9,842 bases of DNA from assembly GCA_021812825.1 (NCBI GenBank), contig JAKAMO010000092.1, positions 1 to 9,842 of the forward strand, written 5' to 3'. A model generated the notes under the pieces. The model was not told the origin of the DNA and searched no databases. It was given only the letters and a program-made list of their open reading frames with translations. This DNA comes from a bacterium. GTDB taxonomy: Bacteria > Elusimicrobiota > Elusimicrobia > Elusimicrobiales > UBA9959. Shown in pieces: positions 6,864 to 9,842 of the stretch. Each line of letters begins with the position of its first letter. Positions within the stretch are counted from its first letter, which is position 1. The translations under genes were made by a program, and so were the position numbers.

Positions 6864-7595
6864 ATGGAATCCATGAAAAGGAAGGCTCTTCGCGTGCTAG
6901 TCAGCGGCGCCGCCGGCAGGATGGGCCGCGCCGTGACGGCAGAGATGGCGTCCTCTCCGGCTTTCGAGCTGGCCGGCCGCGTAGATTCCGCGGGCGGCGA
7001 GGGCATAGAGCTCCCTGCCGCTTTCGCCGGCCTTCTCTCATCCGCTGACGTGGCGGTGGATTTCTCCTCGCCGGCCGCCGCCTGCGCCTACGCGGCCGCC
7101 TGCGCCGGGGCGCGCAAGCCTTTCGTGACGGGCACTACCGGCTTTTCCGGAGCGCAGCTCGCCTCGCTGAAGGCCGCGGCCCGCAGGACCGCCGTCTTCT
7201 TCTCTCCGAACATGAGCCCGGCCGTCAATCTCTGCTTCTCGCTGGCGGCGTTCGCCGCCGGGCGGCTGCACGGGTTCGACGTGCACGTTCACGAGGCGCA
7301 TCACTCCGCCAAGAAGGACGCCCCCTCCGGCACCGCGCTGCGTTTCGCCGCGGCCATAGCCGCCGCGCGCGGCGGGAAGCCCCCGCCTATGACCAGCGTC
7401 AGGGCCGGGGATATAGTCGGCGACCATACGGTCCTTTTCGCAGGTCCGCACGAGCGCGTCGAGCTGAAACACATGGCGCATTCCCGCGCGGTTTTCGCGG
7501 CCGGCGCGCTCAAGGCCGCGGTCTGGACGGCGGCCCGCCGCCCTGGTTTCTACGACTACTTCGACCTGCTGGGCATCAGGAAGCTGGTGAAATGA
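6864..7595 (+). CDS. dapB: 4-hydroxy-tetrahydrodipicolinate reductase
   Basis: DapB reduces 4-hydroxy-tetrahydrodipicolinate with NAD(P)H in the diaminopimelate/lysine pathway, which feeds peptidoglycan and protein synthesis. The 243 residues are somewhat shorter than E. coli DapB (273). Visible: dinucleotide-binding GAAGRMG at 15-21; FVTGTTGFS at 87-95; FSPNMSPAVN at 113-122; and the signature EAHHSAKKDAPSGTA at 144-158, with catalytic His146 and Lys150. The C-terminal half carries the typical RAGDIVGDHTV and LKHMAHSRAVFA stretches. The ATG at 6864 is chosen for its position after TATAAT; an in-frame ATG at 6873 is an alternative, and neither has a clear Shine-Dalgarno sequence. It is divergent from the HD-GYP operon and one base before the hydrolase gene. 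Confidence 0.96.
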   Translation: MESMKRKALRVLVSGAAGRMGRAVTAEMASSPAFELAGRVDSAGGEGIELPAAFAGLLSSADVAVDFSSPAAACAYAAACAGARKPFVTGTTGFSGAQLASLKAAARRTAVFFSPNMSPAVNLCFSLAAFAAGRLHGFDVHVHEAHHSAKKDAPSGTALRFAAAIAAARGGKPPPMTSVRAGDIVGDHTVLFAGPHERVELKHMAHSRAVFAAGALKAAVWTAARRPGFYDYFDLLGIRKLVK

Positions 7596-7596
7596 T

Positions 7597-8538
7597 ATGA
7601 GCATAGCTGAACTCGTCAACTGGTTCCTGTTCGCGCTGGCGGTGATGGCCGCCGTGCTGGTGTACCTTTCCTACCACAAGAGCTCGGAGATACTCATGCC
7701 GGTGCGCGGCGGCGCGCTCGCCTACAACCCGGACCAGTACCGTCTGGCCTACGAGACCGTTGAGTTCTCGACCGCCGACAGGGTGCGGCTGAAGGGCTGG
7801 TTCATCCCGGCTCCCGGAGGCGAAAGCTGCCGCACTATCATCTTCAGCCACGGCTGGGGCTCCAACCGCGGAGAGATGCTGCGCGACACGTGGTTCCTGG
7901 CCGAGAAGGGCTTCAACCTTTTTTATTTCGATTTCCGCGCTTCGGGGGAGAGCAAGGGGACGGTCTCCAGTGTCGGCTATCTCGAGACGAGGGATTTCGA
8001 CGCCGCCTATGAATTCCTGAAGACGCACCGGCCGCACGCCGCGGAAAAGGTGGCGCTTTTCGGGACCTCCATGGGCGGAGCGGTATCTATCTATGCGGCG
8101 GCCAAGTACCCGGAGATAACCTGCCTGCTGGCGGAGAACACCTTCCTGTCCTACCAGAAAGTGGTCGCGAACTGGAGCTGGCGCAGGCTCAAGGTGCCGT
8201 ACTATCCGCTGGTGGCCCTCACCCTTTTCTTCGTCCGCCGCAGGCTGAAGGCCGACCCGGAGCCGTACAGCCCGCGTTACAACGTCGGCTCGCTGAAAAT
8301 ACCCGTGATGTTCATCAACGGCGACAACGACGATCTGGTGCCGATAGAGGACGCGGAGGCGCTGTTCGCGCTCTGCTCGTCGGAGAAAAAACAGATGTGG
8401 AAGATGGCCGGCGCGTCGCACGCCAAATGCGCCGAGGTGGGCGGCGAGGTGTACCGCGGCCGCGTCTCGGCCTTCTTCTCCGAGTTCCTCCCCGAGCCGG
8501 CGCCCGAGGCCGAGGCCCCTGCCGGAGCCGGGAAATAG
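7597..8538 (+). CDS. Membrane-anchored alpha/beta hydrolase (serine hydrolase, substrate unknown)
   Basis: 313 residues. Residues about 7-25 are a hydrophobic helix (WFLFALAVMAAVLVYL) that should anchor the protein in the membrane. The rest is an alpha/beta-hydrolase fold: FSHGWGS at 83-89 supplies the oxyanion region, GTSMG at 156-160 is the nucleophile elbow with Ser158, GDNDDLV at 242-248 supplies the acid (probably Asp245), and ASHAKC holds His275. The C-terminal 15 residues are rich in Ala, Pro and Glu. The architecture resembles the BAAT/YqiA-like or peptidase-S9-like hydrolases often annotated only as alpha/beta fold. It starts one base after the dapB stop, so the two are co-transcribed and probably translationally coupled. 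There is no evidence that it works on diaminopimelate compounds. Confidence 0.9.
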   Translation: MSIAELVNWFLFALAVMAAVLVYLSYHKSSEILMPVRGGALAYNPDQYRLAYETVEFSTADRVRLKGWFIPAPGGESCRTIIFSHGWGSNRGEMLRDTWFLAEKGFNLFYFDFRASGESKGTVSSVGYLETRDFDAAYEFLKTHRPHAAEKVALFGTSMGGAVSIYAAAKYPEITCLLAENTFLSYQKVVANWSWRRLKVPYYPLVALTLFFVRRRLKADPEPYSPRYNVGSLKIPVMFINGDNDDLVPIEDAEALFALCSSEKKQMWKMAGASHAKCAEVGGEVYRGRVSAFFSEFLPEPAPEAEAPAGAGK

Positions 8539-8578
8539 CTCCCGACGGGCGGCCGTCCGGCCCTTCCGGAAAAAACCC

Positions 8579-8607
8579 TTGCGTTTTCCGTCGGCATAAT
8601 GTAGTAT
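8579..8607 (+). promoter_or_regulatory. Promoter of the small lysine-rich protein gene
   Basis: TTGCGT (8579-8584) and TAGTAT (8602-8607) are separated by exactly 17 bp, and TG directly precedes the -10 box. Transcription would start near base 8614, giving a leader of about 70 nt that ends in a strong GGAGGA ribosome-binding site. Confidence 0.5.
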
Positions 8608-8683
8608 CTACCTATCGCCCCCGACGGGAGCGAAAATTCGCCCCGGCGAGAGCAGGGGGGGAAGTCAACGGAGGAAAGTGAAA

Positions 8684-8920
8684 ATGGCTGAAATGATACA
8701 GAAAGTTGGTCTGAAGCGCGAGAAGGGCTACCTGTACTTCATCGACAAGAAGGGCGACATATCCTGCGCGCTGATGGCCCGCGGCAAAAAGAAGGGCGGC
8801 AAAGCGAAGACCGCCGTGAAGGTCGGCCTGAAGAAAGAGAAGGGCTACCTGTACTTCATCGATAAGAAGGGGAACATCTCCCGCGCCATCATGAAGAATT
8901 CCGGCAAGAAGAAGAAGTAA
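8684..8920 (+). CDS. Small lysine-rich protein made of two tandem copies of one motif
   Basis: 78 residues, 21 of them Lys, very basic, with no signal peptide or membrane helix. It consists of two copies of one unit, 39 residues apart: KVGLKREKGYLYFIDKKGDIS (7-27) and KVGLKKEKGYLYFIDKKGNIS (46-66), each followed by xA-x-M and a Gly/Lys-rich linker or tail. The alternating aromatic strand GYLYFID, the turn KKG and the following short strand suggest a beta-hairpin. GGAGG at 8670-8674 sits nine bases before the ATG at 8684; a GTG at 8678 is in frame but too close to it. The gene has its own promoter and a strong terminator, so it is probably monocistronic and well expressed. The charge fits a nucleic-acid or other polyanion partner, but that is inference. 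I do not recognise a named family. Confidence 0.88.
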   Translation: MAEMIQKVGLKREKGYLYFIDKKGDISCALMARGKKKGGKAKTAVKVGLKKEKGYLYFIDKKGNISRAIMKNSGKKKK

Positions 8921-8938
8921 TCCTTCTTATTCTTGACG

Positions 8939-8972
8939 AACCGCCCGGCCTCAGAACCGGGCGGTTTTTTTT
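8939..8972 (+). terminator. Strong intrinsic terminator after the lysine-rich protein gene
   Basis: AACCGCCCGG (8939-8948) pairs perfectly with CCGGGCGGTT (8957-8966) around an 8-nt loop, and a run of eight T residues (8965-8972) follows. It starts 19 bases after the stop codon. Confidence 0.93.
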
Positions 8973-8983
8973 GCGGATATGCG

Positions 8984-9160
8984 CGGGCAGGCCCGGGAAT
9001 TATTGGCCGACAAGGGCACGCCTTCTCCGGGTACGCGGGGCCACACCGTGGCCCCGCTCTGTCAGCTCGGCCCTCGCGCTTCGCAAGCTCGGGCCTCGTG
9101 AGGCCCCTCCGAAGGCATGCCCTCGCCGGCCGCTGCGGGATTTTCGCCTGCCGCGGCGCA
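8984..9160. repeat. Palindrome-rich GC intergenic segment
   Basis: No credible gene is seen here. It contains a 10-bp perfect hairpin GCGGGGCCAC-ACC-GTGGCCCCGC (9035-9057); GGGCCTC-GT-GAGGCCC (9091-9106); GCTT-CGC-AAGC; CC-GAA-GG (9109-9115); the palindrome GGCATGCC (9114-9121); and an imperfect direct repeat, AGCTCGGCCCTCGCG (9064-9078) against AGCTCGGGCCTCGTG (9087-9101), 13 of 15 identical. The style resembles the hairpin array at 2949-3056, which suggests the same kind of element. Short open frames that cross it have no ribosome-binding site and a biased composition. Confidence 0.5.
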
Positions 9161-9184
9161 TGTCCGCTCAGGCTGGCATTATTG

Positions 9185-9190
9185 TAGAAT
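9185..9190 (+). promoter_or_regulatory. -10-like box just before the last gene
   Basis: TAGAAT lies six bases before the ATG at 9197, with TG directly in front of it, as in the TGTAGTAT box at 8600-8607. Initiation would fall at the start codon. No good -35 box is visible. Confidence 0.4.
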
Positions 9191-9196
9191 GAGGTT

Positions 9197-9842
9197 ATGA
9201 AGATCTTATTGATGCTGATGATGGCGGCGGTACCGGCTTCCGCCGAGTGGGGCCGTTCCGAGAGCGCCGCCGCGGCCGGCCTGCTGGCCGCGCGCTCCGA
9301 GATATCGGTCATAAGCGCCACGCCGCTGCTGGAACTGCTGGCGGCCAGGGATAAGGCCTCGCTGCCGCTGGAGATAGGCGGGGAGAAGCTCCTGGTTTCG
9401 GTGGTCTTCGACGCCGCCTGGGACGCCTGGCTCATGATAAAGCCGGTTTCCGGCTTCGGGGCCGGCGCGTGGAAAGAAGACGTTCTCGAGACGGGCGTCG
9501 TCTACAAGTACAAGGGCCTGGAACTGAGGATAACCAAGACCGGGGACGCGGTGGCGATAGAGGGGGCGGGCGCCAGGGTGGAGACCACTATGACCGCCCT
9601 GTTCGACCAGCTCTACAACAATTCCCTGAAGGTGACGTTCGGTGACGCCGTGACCTACGCCGTCTTCCGCAACCTGGAGCCGCTGACGGAGAACGAGGGG
9701 ACGGTCTCTCTCAGGGTGGGGTCCGACGGCCTGTATTACTTCTCGCTCACTCCGGACGGCCAGATCGCGGACTATCCGCGCTGGCTGCTGGCCGTGAACG
9801 GAGTGCTTTACGGACTGCGCATAGATTACGGCTCGCTGCTGT
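9197..9842 (+). CDS. Secreted protein of unknown function (partial, runs off the right edge)
   Basis: The frame is open from ATG 9197 to the window end, 215 residues without a stop. It begins MKILLMLMMAAVPASA, a typical signal peptide with a predicted cut after ASA, so the mature protein starts near EWGRS and is exported to the periplasm or beyond. The mature part has no recognisable catalytic motif. It alternates short hydrophobic strands (KLLVSVVFD, VYKYKGLELRITKTGDAVAIEG, GLYYFSLTP) with charged turns, suggesting a mostly beta structure. The sequence GAGG is only two bases before the ATG, too close for normal initiation, while a -10-like box sits six bases upstream. Codon use matches the neighbours. 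I do not recognise the family. Confidence 0.8.
   Translation, partial: MKILLMLMMAAVPASAEWGRSESAAAAGLLAARSEISVISATPLLELLAARDKASLPLEIGGEKLLVSVVFDAAWDAWLMIKPVSGFGAGAWKEDVLETGVVYKYKGLELRITKTGDAVAIEGAGARVETTMTALFDQLYNNSLKVTFGDAVTYAVFRNLEPLTENEGTVSLRVGSDGLYYFSLTPDGQIADYPRWLLAVNGVLYGLRIDYGSLL

Noticed and set aside
8543..8577. Possible terminator after the alpha/beta hydrolase gene (GACGG-GCGG-CCGTC and CCGG repeats).
   Set aside because: The stems are only four to five pairs long and no T-run follows on the coding strand; the nearby run is A6.
8933..9187. Short rightward open frames through the spacer before the last gene.
   Set aside because: One begins inside the terminator, neither has a ribosome-binding site, and the products follow the palindromic GC-rich DNA.

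Overview
The window is a GC-rich bacterial chromosome segment of ordinary housekeeping genes. No mobile element, CRISPR array, tRNA or rRNA was seen. Despite the high GC content, isoleucine is often encoded by ATA. Together with the gene content this suggests a deep-branching phylum such as Elusimicrobiota or a relative, but that placement is a guess from style, not from a marker gene.

Layout. (1) Bases 1-54 probably hold the first 18 codons of a leftward gene with a signal peptide. (2) Bases 55-224 are a regulatory region: a canonical sigma-70 promoter (TTGACA, 17 bp, TATACT) sits inside a perfect 13-bp inverted repeat with a 9-bp spacer. It closely resembles the CIRCE operator of the heat-shock repressor HrcA. 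(3) clpB (225-2810) follows and ends at a symmetric terminator. (4) Bases 2872-3056 lie between convergent genes and are packed with small hairpins. (5) A leftward operon runs from 6758 to 3060: membrane-anchored GAF/HD-GYP protein, rsmI, a YwlE-like low-molecular-weight phosphatase, and glyA. (6) A rightward pair follows, dapB and a membrane-anchored alpha/beta hydrolase, 1 nt apart. (7) A monocistronic lysine-rich 78-residue protein, built from two copies of one motif, has its own promoter, Shine-Dalgarno sequence and terminator. (8) A second palindrome-rich spacer leads to a secreted protein of unknown function that runs off the right edge.

How it fits together. clpB is a protein disaggregase, and its operator and foldable leader suggest heat-shock control. 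The leftward operon combines a probable c-di-GMP phosphodiesterase, 16S rRNA 2'-O-methylation, a phosphatase with the arginine-phosphatase P-loop, and one-carbon/serine metabolism. The phosphatase-glyA neighbourhood recalls the ywlE-glyA region of Bacillus. dapB belongs to lysine/diaminopimelate synthesis.

The points most worth a second look are the CIRCE-variant operator, the duplicated lysine-rich mini-protein, the phosphatase that appears to need a CTG start overlapping the rsmI stop, the two hairpin-rich spacers, and -10 boxes placed so close to start codons that several mRNAs may be leaderless.
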